Shown: positions 1-10,973 of the stretch, piece after piece
Numbering within the stretch: position 1 is the stretch's first letter
How the letters are laid out: every line of letters begins with the position of its first letter
Source of the DNA: Blastococcus xanthinilyticus
GTDB taxonomy: Bacteria; Actinomycetota; Actinomycetes; Mycobacteriales; Geodermatophilaceae
Reading direction: 5' to 3'
NCBI RefSeq assembly: GCF_008124835.1
Contig: NZ_VNHW01000012.1
Coordinates: forward strand, 62,001 to 126,000
DNA length: 64,000 nucleotides
Notes under the pieces: generated by a model
The model's input: the letters and a program-made list of their open reading frames with translations, nothing else
The model's database searches: none
Told to the model about the DNA's origin: nothing
Made by a program: the position numbers and the translations under genes

Positions 1-618
1 ACTCCCGACGAGCGGCTCGAGCCGGTCGTCGTGGAGGCGGCGGGGATCCGGATCGGGCACGTCGCGGCCACGTTCAGCCTCAACGGCGTCCCGCTGCCCG
101 CGGGCCGGGAGTGGTCGGTCGACGTCGTCGACGTGCCGGACGTCGCGCCGGTGCTGGCGGCGGCCGCCCGTGCCCGCGCGGCCGGGGCGGAGATCGTCGT
201 GGCCAGCCTGCACTGCTGCCTGGAGTACCGGCACGACCCGACGCCCCAGCAGGAGGTCGCGGTGCGCACGCTGCTGGCCTCACCGGACGTCGACCTGGTG
301 CTCGGCCACCACGCGCACGTGGTGCAGCCCTTCGAGCGGATCGACGGCGAGTGGGTCGCCTACGGCCTGGGCAACCACCTGGCCGAGCACGCCACGCGGG
401 GCTATCCGACCGAGGACTCGGTGGCGGCCCGGTTCACCTTCACCCGGGGGCCCGACGGCCGGTTCACCGTGACGACGGCGGAGGCGGTGCCGCTGCGCAT
501 CGAGGTCGGCGCCGGTGTGCAGGTCGTGCCCGCCGACCCGGTCAGCTCCGCCCGCATCGCCGACGTCCTCGACAGCCGGGGCGCGGTGGCCGACGGGCTG
601 GTGATCGCCGGGGGGTGA
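1..618 (+). CDS. CapA-family metallophosphatase-like protein, 3' part only
   Basis: The reading frame is open from base 1, so the N-terminus lies outside the window; about 205 residues are visible before TGA 616-618. The fragment carries the C-terminal half of a CapA/PgsA-type (PGA_cap) fold: a degenerate H-x-x-x-EY motif (LHCCLEYRHDP), the metal-site motif LGHHAHVVQP, and the later GLGNH motif. Family members are calcineurin-like proteins associated with poly-gamma-glutamate or capsule synthesis; many actinobacterial copies are stand-alone and of unknown substrate. No capsule genes are visible next to it, so a role in polymer synthesis is not supported here. It ends about 90 nt before thrS and is probably transcribed separately, since thrS has its own promoter-like hexamer. 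Confidence 0.75.
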   Translation, partial: TPDERLEPVVVEAAGIRIGHVAATFSLNGVPLPAGREWSVDVVDVPDVAPVLAAAARARAAGAEIVVASLHCCLEYRHDPTPQQEVAVRTLLASPDVDLVLGHHAHVVQPFERIDGEWVAYGLGNHLAEHATRGYPTEDSVAARFTFTRGPDGRFTVTTAEAVPLRIEVGAGVQVVPADPVSSARIADVLDSRGAVADGLVIAGG

Positions 619-649
619 AAGGCGTGCGGGCCCCGGCGGGGGCGCGCAC

Positions 650-655
650 TAGGCT
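650..655 (+). promoter_or_regulatory. Putative -10 element (TAGGCT) for thrS
   Basis: TAGGCT matches the actinobacterial -10 pattern TANNNT and lies 54 nt before the thrS GTG. Transcription would begin near 662 and leave a leader of about 48 nt. No convincing -35 hexamer was seen. Confidence 0.4.
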
Positions 656-709
656 CGGGTCCTGGCCCGTCCGTCCGCCGATCTCTCCGCCGATCTCTTG
701 GAGCACCCC

Positions 710-2749
710 GTGTCGACCCCGCCCTCGCCAACCGCAGTCGGCCCGATCCGGGTGCCGGCCGGGACGACGGCGCAGCAGGCCCTCAAGGAGGCCGGCGTCC
801 CGCTGAAGGGCGCCGACGCCGCCGTCGTCGTCCGGGATCTCGCCACCGGCGAGCTCCGGGACCTCGCCTGGACGCCGGACGCCGACGCCGAGGTCGACGC
901 GGTCGCCGCCTCCAGCGCCGACGGCCGCGCGGTCATCCGGCACTCGACCGCCCACGTGCTGGCCCAGGCGGTGCAGGAGCTGTTCCCGGGCACCCGGCTG
1001 GGCATCGGCCCGCCGGTGGAGAACGGCTTCTACTACGACTTCGACCCCGAGCGGCCCTTCACCCCCGAGGACCTGCAGGCGCTCGAGAAGAAGATGACCG
1101 AGATCGTCCGCGCCGGGCAGCACTTCTCCCGCCGCGAGATCAGCAACGCCGACGCGCAGGCCGAGCTGGTGCACGAGCCGTACAAGCTCGAGCTCATCGG
1201 GCTCAAGGGCGGTGCGGGGGAGGCCGCGGAGGGCGCCGACGTCGAGGTCGGCGGCGCGCAGCTGACCATGTACGACAACCTCGACCCGCGCAGCGGCGAG
1301 CGGGTCTGGACCGACCTGTGCCGCGGCCCGCACCTGCCGCGCACGAGCGGCATCCCGGCCTTCTCCCTCACCCGCAGCGCCGCCGCCTACTGGCGCGGCA
1401 GCGAGAAGAACCCGCAGCTGCAGCGCGTCTACGGCACCGCCTGGGAGAGCAAGGACGCGCACAAGGCCTACCTCGAGCACCTGGCCGAGGCCGAGCGCCG
1501 CGACCACCGCCGGCTCGGCGCCGAGCTCGACCTGTTCAGCTTCCCCGACGAGATCGGCTCCGGCCTGGTGGTGTTCCACCCCAAGGGCGGCGTGGTCAAG
1601 CGGGAGATGGAGGACTACGTCCGGGCCCGCCACATCGAGGAGGGGTTCGACTACGTCGGCACCCCGCACATCAGCAAGGGTGGGCTGTTCGAGACCTCCG
1701 GCCACCTGCCGTACTACGCCGACACCATGTTCCCGCCGATGGAACTGGAGAACGCCGAGTACTACCTCAAGGCCATGAACTGCCCGATGCACAACCTGAT
1801 CTTCCGGTCGCGCGGGCGGTCCTACCGCGAGCTGCCGCTGCGGTTCTTCGAGTTCGGCACGGTCTACCGCTACGAGAAGTCCGGCGTCGTGCACGGCCTG
1901 ACCCGCGTCCGCGGGCTCACCCAGGACGACTCGCACAGCTACGTCACCCCCGAGCAGGCGCCCGGCGAGATCCGGCACCTGCTGGCCTTCGTGCTCGGGC
2001 TGCTGCGCGACTTCGGCCTGGACGACTACTACCTGGAGCTGTCGACCCGGGGCGACGACCCGGCGAAGCAGGGGAAGTTCATCGGCTCCGACGAGGAGTG
2101 GGCGGTCGCCACGGCGGTGCTCGAGGAGGCGGCGAAGGAGACCGGCCTCGAGCTCGTCCCCGATCCCGGCGGCGCGGCGTTCTACGGGCCGAAGATCTCC
2201 GTGCAGGCGCGGGACGCGATCGGCCGCACCTGGCAGATGTCGACCATCCAGTACGACTTCAACCAGCCGGCCCGTTTCGGCCTGGAGTACACCTCCGCCG
2301 ACGGCGGCCGGCAGCAGCCGGTGATGATCCACTCGGCGAAGTTCGGCTCGATCGAGCGCTTCTTCGGCGTCCTCACCGAGCACTACGCCGGCGCCTTCCC
2401 GGCGTGGCTGGCGCCGGTCCAGGCCGTCGGCATCCCGGTCACCGACGAGCAGGTGCCCTACCTGCACGACATCGGCCTCCGGCTGCGGCAGCGTGGCCTG
2501 CGCTTCGAGCTCGACGACTCCGACGACCGCATGCAGAAGAAGATCCGCACCGCCAGCAAGCAGAAGGTGCCGTTCGTGCTGATCGCCGGGGCCACCGACG
2601 CCGAGGCCGGTGCGGTGTCCTTCCGCTACCGCGACGGCAGCCAGCGCAACGGCATCCCCGTCGACACCGCCGTGGCGGAGATCGCCGCCTGGGTCGCCGC
2701 GCGCAGCAACGCCGACCCGACGGCCGAGAACACCGCGGCGTCGGGATGA
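710..2749 (+). CDS. thrS: Threonine--tRNA ligase
   Basis: Cytoplasmic enzyme that charges tRNA(Thr). The 679-residue product has the bacterial ThrRS layout: an N-terminal TGS domain (about 8-70), the editing/SAD domain with HSTAH near residue 78, the class II catalytic core with zinc motif MNCPMH near 357 and motif 2 ([15 protein letters not shown]), then the anticodon-binding domain (about 545-650). I chose GTG 710 because GGAG at 700-703 sits 6 nt upstream; an in-frame TTG at 698 would place the Shine-Dalgarno inside the gene. It heads an overlapping operon with the HIT protein and the phosphatidylinositol/PIM genes, as in mycobacteria. The stop codon lies inside a 15-bp tandem repeat shared with the next gene's start. 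Confidence 0.97.
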   Translation: MSTPPSPTAVGPIRVPAGTTAQQALKEAGVPLKGADAAVVVRDLATGELRDLAWTPDADAEVDAVAASSADGRAVIRHSTAHVLAQAVQELFPGTRLGIGPPVENGFYYDFDPERPFTPEDLQALEKKMTEIVRAGQHFSRREISNADAQAELVHEPYKLELIGLKGGAGEAAEGADVEVGGAQLTMYDNLDPRSGERVWTDLCRGPHLPRTSGIPAFSLTRSAAAYWRGSEKNPQLQRVYGTAWESKDAHKAYLEHLAEAERRDHRRLGAELDLFSFPDEIGSGLVVFHPKGGVVKREMEDYVRARHIEEGFDYVGTPHISKGGLFETSGHLPYYADTMFPPMELENAEYYLKAMNCPMHNLIFRSRGRSYRELPLRFFEFGTVYRYEKSGVVHGLTRVRGLTQDDSHSYVTPEQAPGEIRHLLAFVLGLLRDFGLDDYYLELSTRGDDPAKQGKFIGSDEEWAVATAVLEEAAKETGLELVPDPGGAAFYGPKISVQARDAIGRTWQMSTIQYDFNQPARFGLEYTSADGGRQQPVMIHSAKFGSIERFFGVLTEHYAGAFPAWLAPVQAVGIPVTDEQVPYLHDIGLRLRQRGLRFELDDSDDRMQKKIRTASKQKVPFVLIAGATDAEAGAVSFRYRDGSQRNGIPVDTAVAEIAAWVAARSNADPTAENTAASG

Positions 2750-2794
2750 GCGGCGTCGGGATGGGCGGCGTCGGGACGGGCGGGGTCGGCAGCG
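2735..2794 (+). repeat. 15-bp tandem repeat across the thrS stop / HIT start
   Basis: Four consecutive 15-bp units begin at 2735, 2750, 2765 and 2780. The first three share GCGGCGTCGGGAYG; the fourth is degenerate. Unit 1 contains the overlapping stop/start ATGA, and unit 2 carries a second in-frame ATG at 2761. The array encodes the Gly/Val/Met-rich N-terminus of the HIT protein ([15 protein letters not shown]) and the last residues of ThrRS. Confidence 0.8.
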
Positions 2795-3396
2795 GCACCG
2801 GGGACGCCGGGGCCTACCGGGTCGCGGTCTCGTCGGACGACGGCGGCCCGGCCGCGGTGTTCGAGCACCTCTGGACGCCGTACCGGATGGCCTACATCCG
2901 CGGGGAGAACAAGCCCACCGGCGACCACGACTGCCCGTTCTGCCTGATCCCGGCGATGGACGACGAGGACGGCCTGGTCGTGGCCCGCGGGGGGGCGGTC
3001 TTCGCGGTGCTGAACCTGTACCCGTACAACGCCGGGCACCTGATGCTCGTCCCGTACCGGCACGTGCCCGACTACACCGACCTCACCGACGCCGAGGTCG
3101 CCGAGCTGGGTGCGTTCACCCAGACGGCGATGCGGGTGGTGCGCGCGGTCAGCGGGGCGCACGGCTTCAACATCGGGATGAACCAGGGCTCGGTCGCCGG
3201 GGCCGGGATCGCCGACCACCTGCACCAGCACGCCGTACCGCGCTGGGGCGGGGACACCAATTTCATGCCGGTGGTGGGCCTGACCCGGGTGCTGCCCCAG
3301 GTCCTGAAGGAGACCCGGGCGCTGCTGGCCACCGCCTGGGCGCAGGACGACCCCCCGGCGGGGCCCGCGCCCCGGACCCTGCCCGCGGAGGCCTGA
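2746..3396 (+). CDS. HIT-family hydrolase/phosphorylase (Rv2613c-like)
   Basis: A 216-residue histidine-triad protein. It has a C-x2-C pair (DCPFCLIP, near residue 64) and the HIT signature [10 protein letters not shown] near 158-167. The mycobacterial gene in this exact position, Rv2613c, is described as a diadenosine tetraphosphate phosphorylase, so nucleotide hydrolysis or phosphorolysis is the best guess. ATG 2746 overlaps the thrS stop (ATGA), but ATG 2761, five codons later, is equally possible because both arise from a tandem repeat; the first ~20 residues are low-complexity Gly/Val and are probably not part of the fold. It is followed without a gap by pgsA, so it is translated within the lipid operon although its role there is unclear. 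Confidence 0.93.
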   Translation: MSGVGMGGVGTGGVGSGTGDAGAYRVAVSSDDGGPAAVFEHLWTPYRMAYIRGENKPTGDHDCPFCLIPAMDDEDGLVVARGGAVFAVLNLYPYNAGHLMLVPYRHVPDYTDLTDAEVAELGAFTQTAMRVVRAVSGAHGFNIGMNQGSVAGAGIADHLHQHAVPRWGGDTNFMPVVGLTRVLPQVLKETRALLATAWAQDDPPAGPAPRTLPAEA

Positions 3397-4014
3397 GTGC
3401 TCGGCGTCAACGCCCGCCCCGCGGTCGCCAAGGTGGTCAACCCCCTGGCCGTCCGGCTGGCCAGGGTCGGCGTCACCCCGGACATGGTGACCATCACCGG
3501 CACCGTCGGGGCCATCGCCGGCGCCGCCGGGCTGATCGCCACGGGGCACCTGTTCTGGGGCGCGTTCACCGTGACGGTGTTCGTGCTGCTGGACATGCTC
3601 GACGGCGCCCTGGCGCGGCTGCGCGGCGGCGGTTCGGTCTTCGGGGCGGTGCTGGACTCCACCGGTGACCGGGCGGCGGACGCCGCGATCTTCGGCGCGC
3701 TGGTCTGGTGGTACTCCGGCGAGGGCGACAACCGGATGCTGGTGCTGCTCGCGCTCCTGTGCCTGGTGCTCGGCGTGCTGACGTCCTACATCAAGGCGCG
3801 CGCCGAGGGCATGGGGCTGGCCTGCGACGTCGGCATCGTGGAGCGGACCGAGCGGCTGATCCTGGTGCTCGTCGGCACCGGCTTCACCGGCCTGGAGATC
3901 CCCTACGCGGTGCACGTCGCGCTGTGGGTCCTGCTCGTCGGCAGCGCGGTCACGGTGGGGCAGCGCGTGCTCGCGGTGAAGCGGGCGGCCGCCGGCGCGC
4001 GGATCGAACCGTGA
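3397..4014 (+). CDS. pgsA: Phosphatidylinositol phosphate synthase (CDP-alcohol phosphatidyltransferase)
   Basis: Membrane enzyme that joins CDP-diacylglycerol to inositol phosphate, the first lipid step toward PI and the PIMs. The 205-residue product shows the family motif D-x2-DG-x2-AR-x8-G-x3-D-x3-D, read here as DMLDGALAR followed by G-AVLD-STGD (about residues 66-92), plus several hydrophobic helices. GTG 3397 directly abuts the TGA of the HIT gene. The next two genes, an acyltransferase and PimA, act on the same lipid, which supports PI-phosphate synthase over phosphatidylglycerophosphate synthase. The order matches mycobacterial Rv2612c (pgsA1). Assignment by context and motif is strong; the substrate is inferred. 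Confidence 0.93.
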   Translation: MLGVNARPAVAKVVNPLAVRLARVGVTPDMVTITGTVGAIAGAAGLIATGHLFWGAFTVTVFVLLDMLDGALARLRGGGSVFGAVLDSTGDRAADAAIFGALVWWYSGEGDNRMLVLLALLCLVLGVLTSYIKARAEGMGLACDVGIVERTERLILVLVGTGFTGLEIPYAVHVALWVLLVGSAVTVGQRVLAVKRAAAGARIEP

Positions 4015-4955
4015 GCCCCCGCCGCGACCAGCTGCTCGAGCGGCTGGCCGACGCGGGCTACGCCGCCGGGTGGCGGGCGGTGCGCATGCTCCCGGAGCCG
4101 GCCGCCCGTGGCCTGGCCGACCTGGCCGGCGGCTGGGCCGCCCGGCGTGACGGGGCCGGCGTCCGGCGGCTGCGGGCCAACCTCCGGGTCGTCACCGGCG
4201 GCCGCCTCACCGAGGCCGAACTGGACGAGCTGACCTCCCGGGCGATGCGGTCCTACGCGCGCTACTGGCAGGAGGCGTTCCGGCTCCCGGCCATCGGCCC
4301 GGAGCGGATCCTCTCCCGCACCACGGTTCCCGGCGCGGAGCACCTGGAGAAGGCCCGCGCCGACGGCCGCGGCGTCGTGCTGGCGCTGCCGCACAGCGGC
4401 AACTGGGACGCCGCCGGCGTCTGGCTCGTCGACTGGCTCGGCGGCCCCTTCATGACCGTCGCCGAACGGCTCCGGCCGGAGTCGCTGTACCGCCGGTTCG
4501 TGGCGTACCGGGAGGAGCTGGGGATGCGGGTCGTCCCGCTCACCGGCGGGGACCGGCCGAGCTCGGACGTGCTGCGGGAGTGGGTCGCCGGAGGCGGGTC
4601 GGCCTGCCTGCTGGTCGACCGGAACCTCGGGCCCGGTGGCGTGCCGGTGACCTTCTTCGGCCGCCCGGCGACCATGCCGGGCGGGCCCGCGCTGCTGGCG
4701 GCCCGCACCGGGGCCGCGCTGCACCCGGTCGTCGGCCGGTTCACCGACGACGGCTGGGAGCACGTCGTGCACCCGGAGGTCCCCGTTGACGGTCCCGGCC
4801 GGCTCGCCGAGCGGGTGGCCACGGCCATGCAGGGAGTCGCCGACGCGTTCACCGCGGGCATCGCCGAGCGGCCGGAGGACTGGCACATGCTCGGCCGCAT
4901 CTGGCCCGACGTGCCCGCCGACCCGCCGCGGGGACGCGCGGGGGCGACCGCCTGA
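4011..4955 (+). CDS. Phosphatidylinositol mannoside acyltransferase
   Basis: A 314-residue member of the LpxL/HtrB-like lysophospholipid acyltransferase family. The catalytic H-x4-D motif reads HSGNWD near residue 128, and a later segment (LLVDRNLGPGGVPVTFFGRPATMPGG) matches the second conserved block. In mycobacteria the gene in this slot (Rv2611c, PatA) acylates a mannose of PIM on the cytoplasmic face of the membrane; the same role is inferred from synteny. GTG 4011 overlaps the pgsA stop (GTGA) and the stop overlaps the pimA ATG by one base, so the three are translationally coupled. An N-terminal transmembrane segment is not evident, consistent with a peripheral enzyme. Confidence 0.93.
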   Translation: MSPRRDQLLERLADAGYAAGWRAVRMLPEPAARGLADLAGGWAARRDGAGVRRLRANLRVVTGGRLTEAELDELTSRAMRSYARYWQEAFRLPAIGPERILSRTTVPGAEHLEKARADGRGVVLALPHSGNWDAAGVWLVDWLGGPFMTVAERLRPESLYRRFVAYREELGMRVVPLTGGDRPSSDVLREWVAGGGSACLLVDRNLGPGGVPVTFFGRPATMPGGPALLAARTGAALHPVVGRFTDDGWEHVVHPEVPVDGPGRLAERVATAMQGVADAFTAGIAERPEDWHMLGRIWPDVPADPPRGRAGATA

Positions 4956-6169
4956 TGCGCATCGGCCTGGTCTGCCCGTACCGGTGGGACGTCCCCGGCG
5001 GCGTCCAGTACCACGTGCGCGACCTCGCCCAGACCCTGCGCGGCATGGGCCACCACGTCGAGATCCTCACCCCCGCCGAGCGCGAGGAGTCGCTGACCGA
5101 CCCGTTCATCACCTTCGCCGGCCGGACGGTCCCGGTGCCCTACAACGGCTCGATGGCCAGCCTGCAGTTCGGCCCCGTGTCGGCGGCCCGGGTCCGCCGC
5201 TGGCTGCGGGAGGGCCGGTTCGACGTCGTCCACGTGCACGAGCCGGCGACGCCGTCGGTGTCGCTGCTGGTCTGCATGATCGCCACCGGGCCGATCGTCG
5301 CGACGTTCCACGCGGCGACCACCCGCTCCAAGTGGCTGGCGGCGGTCGCCCCCCTGGTCCAGCCGTGGCTGGAGAAGATCAGCGGGCGGATCGCCGTCTC
5401 CGACTTCGCCCGCAGGGTGCAGGTCGAGCACCTCGGTGGTGACGCGGTCATCCTGCCCAACGGCGTGCACGTGCCCTTCTTCGCCGAGGGCCCCACCCTG
5501 CCCGGGTACGGGCGCGGCACCGGCGGCCCACCCACGCTGGGCTTCCTGGGCCGCTACGACGAGCCGCGCAAGGGCCTGCCGGTGCTCCTCCGGGCGCTGC
5601 GCACCGTCGTCCAGGAGCACCCGGACGCCCGGCTGCTCGTCGCCGGACGGGGCGACGCCGCGGAGCTCGACCGGCTCGTGGGGGAGGAGCTGCGGCCGCA
5701 CGTCGCGCTGCTCGGCGAGATCTCCGAGGCGGACAAGGCGGCGATGCTCCGCTCGGTCGACGTCTACGTCGCGCCCAACCTCCTCGGGGAGTCGTTCGGG
5801 GTGATCCTCATCGAGGCGATGGCCGCCCGGGCGCCGATCGTCGCCAGCGACCTCGACGCCTTCTCCCGCGTCCTCGACGACGGCGCGGCCGGCGTGCTGG
5901 TGCCCCGTGGCGACGCCGCCGCGCTCGGCAGCGCGCTGTGCGACCTGCTCGCCGATCCGGCCCGCCGTGCCGAGCTCGCCGACCGGGGAGCCGCGGTGGC
6001 CGGCCGCTACGACTGGCAGGTGCTCACCCGGCGGATCCTGGCGGTGTACGAGACCGTGCTGCCGCCGGACGGCGGCGTGGTGACGGCCGGGCCGGTGGAC
6101 GACTTCCCGGCCGTTCCGCCGACAGGAACCGCGGCCGGACGTCCCCGGATCCGGCGGCCGCCCCGCTAG
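4955..6169 (+). CDS. pimA: Phosphatidylinositol alpha-mannosyltransferase (GT4 family)
   Basis: Transfers the first mannose from GDP-mannose to phosphatidylinositol at the inner face of the cytoplasmic membrane, starting PIM synthesis. The 404-residue protein has the GT-B fold of family GT4: the N-terminal donor/acceptor loop GGVQYHVRDLA, a central linker, the GRYDEPRKGL nucleotide-binding segment (about 205-215), and the E-x7-E motif in ESFGVILIEAM (about 280). The last ~30 residues are a Pro/Arg-rich tail. ATG 4955 overlaps the acyltransferase stop (TGATG). It ends the thrS-to-pimA operon; its TAG stop also forms the first half of a putative promoter for the next gene. Confidence 0.95.
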   Translation: MRIGLVCPYRWDVPGGVQYHVRDLAQTLRGMGHHVEILTPAEREESLTDPFITFAGRTVPVPYNGSMASLQFGPVSAARVRRWLREGRFDVVHVHEPATPSVSLLVCMIATGPIVATFHAATTRSKWLAAVAPLVQPWLEKISGRIAVSDFARRVQVEHLGGDAVILPNGVHVPFFAEGPTLPGYGRGTGGPPTLGFLGRYDEPRKGLPVLLRALRTVVQEHPDARLLVAGRGDAAELDRLVGEELRPHVALLGEISEADKAAMLRSVDVYVAPNLLGESFGVILIEAMAARAPIVASDLDAFSRVLDDGAAGVLVPRGDAAALGSALCDLLADPARRAELADRGAAVAGRYDWQVLTRRILAVYETVLPPDGGVVTAGPVDDFPAVPPTGTAAGRPRIRRPPR

Positions 6170-6172
6170 CCT
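6167..6172 (+). promoter_or_regulatory. Putative leaderless -10 (TAGCCT) for the LemA-like gene
   Basis: TAGCCT begins with the pimA stop codon TAG and ends 6 nt before GTG 6179. The spacing fits a leaderless transcript starting at or next to the start codon. There is no Shine-Dalgarno in the 9-nt gap between the genes. Confidence 0.5.
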
Positions 6173-6178
6173 CGGCCC

Positions 6179-6736
6179 GTGACGTCCGAGTTCGTGGTGC
6201 TGGTCGCCGCCGGTGTCCTGACCGTGCTGCTCCTGTGGGCCGGCTGGACGCACACCCGGCTGCGCCGCCTGGCCGCCCGCGTCGACCGCGCCTGGGTGGC
6301 CCTGGACGCCCAGCTCCGCCGCCGCGCCGGGCTGGCCGAGGAGCTGGCCCGGTTCCACCCCGCCGCCCTGGGTGACGCCGCCGCCGGCGCGCTGGCGGCG
6401 GCCGCGGCCGAGGCACGGGCGTCGGCGGGCGGTGACCGGGAGCTCGCGGAGAACGCGCTCGGCCACGTGCTGCGGGAGCTCCCGGCGGAGCTGCCCGCCG
6501 TCCCGGCCTCGCTGCGCACCGACCTCACCGGCACGCAGACCCGGCTGGCCCTCGCCCGGCGCTTCTACAACGACGCCGTGCGCGACACCCGGCAGCTCCG
6601 CGGCGGACGGTTCCCGCGCTGGACGGGGCTGCACCGGTCCCAGCCCCTGCCGCGGTACTTCGACATCGACGACCGCTGCACCCCGGCTCCACGGAGCGCC
6701 GACCCGGTGGGCCGGCCGGGCGCCGGACGCCCGTAA
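6179..6736 (+). CDS. LemA-like membrane-anchored protein
   Basis: A 185-residue protein with one N-terminal transmembrane helix (about residues 4-24), then a predicted helical bundle. Several segments resemble the LemA family: [19 protein letters not shown] after the helix, [15 protein letters not shown] in the middle, and a final YFDIDD. LemA proteins are of poorly known function. In mycobacteria this slot after pimA holds a Nudix gene instead, so the gene is a lineage-specific replacement. The start is GTG 6179, with a promoter-like TAGCCT just upstream and no ribosome-binding site. The family call is from pattern recognition and is moderately secure; no substrate or partner can be named. 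Confidence 0.75.
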   Translation: MTSEFVVLVAAGVLTVLLLWAGWTHTRLRRLAARVDRAWVALDAQLRRRAGLAEELARFHPAALGDAAAGALAAAAAEARASAGGDRELAENALGHVLRELPAELPAVPASLRTDLTGTQTRLALARRFYNDAVRDTRQLRGGRFPRWTGLHRSQPLPRYFDIDDRCTPAPRSADPVGRPGAGRP

Positions 6737-6739
6737 GGT
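6734..6739 (+). promoter_or_regulatory. Putative -10 element (TAAGGT) for pdxS
   Basis: TAAGGT starts with the TAA stop codon of the LemA-like gene and lies 37 nt before the pdxS GTG, predicting a leader of about 30 nt that contains the GGAGG ribosome-binding site at 6764-6768. Confidence 0.4.
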
Positions 6740-6776
6740 CGCGCGCAACGGATTTCGTTCCCCGGAGGCGGACACA

Positions 6777-7681
<905 letters not shown>

Positions 7682-7685
<4 letters not shown>

Positions 7686-8782
7686 CGTACGACCCGGGGG
7701 CAGGGCCCGACCGCATCGCCGGCCTGGACCTCGCCCGCGGGCTGGCCGTGCTCGGCATGTTCGGGGCCCACCTGCGCGTGGGGGAGGAGCTGACCGCCGA
7801 CCCGTCGAGCTGGGCGGCGGTCGTCGACGGCCGCTCGTCGATCCTCTTCGCCACCCTGGCCGGCGTCTCGATCGCGCTGCTGTCCGGGCGGTCCCGGCCC
7901 GCGGACGGCGTCGACCTGGTCCGCGCCCGGCTGCGGATCACCGTCCGGGCGGCCTGGGTGTTCGCGATCGGTGCGGTGCTGGAGTGGCTGCACACCTTCG
8001 TCGCGATCATCCTCGGTGTCTACGCGGTGCTGTTCGTGCTGGCGCTGCCCTTCCTCCGCTGGTCGCCGCGGCGGCTGCTGGTGACCGCAGGGGTCATCGC
8101 CGTGGCCGGGCCGCCGCTGGACGCGCTCACCGGCCAGGTCCTGTCGGCCCTGGACGCCGACGGGCACTACGTCGCGGAACTGCTGGTGACCGGCACCTAC
8201 CCGGCCATGCTGTGGCTGGCCTTCGTGCTGGTCGGGCTGGCCGTCGGCCGGCTCGACCTGGGCGCGGCCGGCGTCCGGGCGCGGCTGGCCGGGGCCGGGG
8301 CAGCTGCCGTCGTCCTCGGCTACGGAGGTGGCCGGCTCAGCACCGAGGCCCTCGCCGGCGGCGCGCCGTCCCGCGGCCCGGAGGAGGGCTTCGCCGCCCC
8401 GGTGGGGGAGTGGGACGCCATCTGGTTCAGCGGCGCGGAGGCGCACAGCGGCACGACCTTCGAGATCGTCGGCTCCACCGGCGTCGCGGTGCTCGTCATC
8501 GCCGCGTGCCTGGTGCTGGCCGACCGGGTGCCGGTCGTCCTCGCCCCGCTGGCCGCCGTGGGTGCGCTGGCGCTGACGGTCTACACCGCGCACATCGTCG
8601 TGATCCGGGTGCTGATGAGCCTCGACCCGGCCGCCGTGGAGGGAGCCGGGGCCTGGGTGGTGTTCGCCGTCTGCGCGATGGCCGGTGCCACGGGCTGGCG
8701 GGCGGTGTTCGGCCGGGGGCCGCTCGAGCGGCTGCTGACCTGGAGCTCGACCCGCGCGGCCGCCGTCCACCTGCCGGGCTGA
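7682..8782 (+). CDS. Polytopic membrane protein, DUF1624/DUF418-type acyltransferase-like
   Basis: A 366-residue integral membrane protein with roughly ten hydrophobic segments. The N-terminus [20 protein letters not shown] is the hallmark of the heparan-alpha-glucosaminide N-acetyltransferase-like/DUF1624-DUF418 group, in which an early Asp-x-x-Arg begins the first helix and a following His is often retained. These proteins are thought to acylate sugars or other acceptors across the membrane, but no substrate is known for this branch. GTG 7682 overlaps the pdxS stop (GTGA), so it is co-translated with a B6 gene; nothing else links it to PLP synthesis. pdxT downstream has its own promoter-like hexamer. 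Confidence 0.8.
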
Positions 8783-8795
8783 ACCCCGGCCGCCG

Positions 8796-8801
8796 TAGCG
8801 T
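8796..8801 (+). promoter_or_regulatory. Putative leaderless -10 (TAGCGT) for pdxT
   Basis: TAGCGT lies 8 nt before GTG 8810 in the 27-bp gap after the acyltransferase stop. No Shine-Dalgarno is present, so a leaderless transcript is likely. Confidence 0.5.
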
Positions 8802-8809
8802 GGGCGGAC

Positions 8810-9478
8810 GTGTCCACCGCCCGCCCCGTCGTCGGGGTCCTCGCGCTGCAGGGCGACGTCCGCGAGCACCTGGCCGCGCTGCGCGAGCAGGGCGCCGAGC
8901 CGGTCGCCGTCCGCCGCCCCGAGGAGCTGGCGGCGGTCGACGGCCTCGTCCTGCCCGGCGGCGAGTCCACGACGATCGTGAAGCTCGCCGCCCGGTTCGC
9001 CCTGCTCGAGCCGCTGCGGGCCGCGGTGCGCGGGGGGCTGCCCGCCTACGGCTCCTGCGCCGGGATGATCCTGCTCGCCGACCGGATCCTCGATGCGCCG
9101 CCGGACCAGGAGACCGTCGGCGGGCTCGACGTGACGGTGCGCCGCAACGCCTTCGGCCGGCAGGTGGACTCCTTCGAGTCGGAGGTCGGCCTCGGCCTCG
9201 ACGGCGGGCCGCTGCGCGCCGTCTTCATCCGGGCGCCCTGGGTGGAGGAGGCCGGCGCCGGGGTCGAGGTGCTCGGCCGGGTCGTCGGCGGGGCGGCCGA
9301 CGGTAGGATCGTCGCGGTCCGCCAGGGGAACGTGGTGGCCACCAGCTTCCACCCGGAACTGACCGGGGACCGCCGGGTGCACGAGCTGTTCGTCGACATC
9401 GTGCGCCGTCACCTGGCCGAGAGGGCCGGCTGCGCTCATTCCGGGGCCGCTGGGGACGAGAGGGGACAGTCGCCGTGA
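8810..9478 (+). CDS. pdxT: Pyridoxal 5'-phosphate synthase, glutaminase subunit PdxT
   Basis: Class I glutamine amidotransferase that releases ammonia for PdxS. The 222-residue protein has the SNO-family blocks [25 protein letters not shown], the nucleophile elbow GSCAGM (Cys 83) and the His/Glu pair in SFHPE (His 181, Glu 183). It is about 20 residues longer than typical PdxT because of a C-terminal tail. GTG 8810 is preceded by TAGCGT rather than a ribosome-binding site. yebC follows after a 76-bp GCGAG-rich spacer. Confidence 0.97.
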   Translation: MSTARPVVGVLALQGDVREHLAALREQGAEPVAVRRPEELAAVDGLVLPGGESTTIVKLAARFALLEPLRAAVRGGLPAYGSCAGMILLADRILDAPPDQETVGGLDVTVRRNAFGRQVDSFESEVGLGLDGGPLRAVFIRAPWVEEAGAGVEVLGRVVGGAADGRIVAVRQGNVVATSFHPELTGDRRVHELFVDIVRRHLAERAGCAHSGAAGDERGQSP

Positions 9479-9554
9479 ACGAGCGTGCGAGTTCACCAAT
9501 GGACACAGCGCCGCGGCCGCTCATGCGGACGACGAGCGTCAGCGAGGAGGACTC
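9479..9554 (+). repeat. GCGAG-rich spacer between pdxT and yebC
   Basis: This 76-bp gap contains GAACGAGCG, GTGCGAG and GACGAGCGTCAGCGAGG. It resembles in composition the spacer at 50269-50341 between pyrC and carA; both follow a stop codon directly and both lie within otherwise tightly packed gene runs. It may be a lineage-specific intergenic repeat. It also supplies the yebC ribosome-binding site (AGGAGG, 9545-9550). Confidence 0.4.
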
Positions 9555-10313
<759 letters not shown>

Positions 10314-10361
10314 GCGGAACTCCCGTCCAGCGTGTCGCCGTGCGTCGTCGTCCGCCACGGT

Positions 10362-10367
10362 TAGCCT
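10362..10367 (+). promoter_or_regulatory. Putative -10 element (TAGCCT) for ruvC
   Basis: TAGCCT lies 36 nt before ATG 10404, in the only sizeable gap (90 bp) between yebC and the ruv genes. Predicted leader about 30 nt, containing GGGAG at 10392-10396. Confidence 0.45.
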
Positions 10368-10403
10368 CGGTCGAACACCAGTTCGGCTGACGGGAGCGTG
10401 ACC

Positions 10404-10973
10404 ATGCGGGTGCTCGGCATCGACCCGGGCCTCACCCGGTGCGGGTGGGGTGTGGTCGACGGCCGCCCCGGCGCCCGGCCGACGGCGGTCGGCGTGGGCG
10501 TGGTCCGCACCATGCCGGAGCTGGACCTCGAGCTGCGGCTCCTGGAGCTGCACACCGCGGTCACCGCGCTGCTGCGCGAGCACCGGCCCGACGTCGTGGC
10601 GATCGAGCGGGTGTTCACCCAGAACAACAAGGGCACCGCCACCGGGACCGCGCAGGCGGCCGGCGTCGCGGCGCTCGCGGCGGCGCAGGCCGACCGGCCG
10701 GTCGCCTGGCACACCCCCAGCGAGGTCAAGGCCGCCATCTCCGGCAACGGCCGCGCGGACAAGGAGCAGGTCACCCTCATGGTCACCCGGGTCCTGGGGC
10801 TCGCCGCCGCCCCCAAGCCGGCCGATGCCGCCGACGCGCTGGCCCTGGCCGTCTGCCACGCCTGGCGCGGCCCGGCGCAGCAGCGGCTGCGCTCGGCGGC
10901 GATCGCCGGCGGCATCGGGGCGCCGGTCCGGGCCACCACCCTGCCGCGCTGGACCGGGGTGGCGGCCCGATGA
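10404..10973 (+). CDS. ruvC: Holliday junction resolvase RuvC
   Basis: Endonuclease that cuts Holliday junctions together with RuvAB. The 189-residue product has the RNase H-like acidic motifs: GIDPG at the N-terminus, AIERVF near residue 69, and the C-terminal [14 protein letters not shown] segment. I prefer ATG 10404 ([14 protein letters not shown] 7 nt upstream) over GTG 10398, which would sit on the ribosome-binding site. A ~25-residue C-terminal tail extends past the usual end. The stop overlaps the ruvA ATG (ATGA). Confidence 0.96.
   Translation: MRVLGIDPGLTRCGWGVVDGRPGARPTAVGVGVVRTMPELDLELRLLELHTAVTALLREHRPDVVAIERVFTQNNKGTATGTAQAAGVAALAAAQADRPVAWHTPSEVKAAISGNGRADKEQVTLMVTRVLGLAAAPKPADAADALALAVCHAWRGPAQQRLRSAAIAGGIGAPVRATTLPRWTGVAAR

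Noticed and set aside
698-709. thrS start at TTG 698
   Set aside because: It would place the GGAG ribosome-binding site inside the gene; GTG 710 is spaced correctly behind it.
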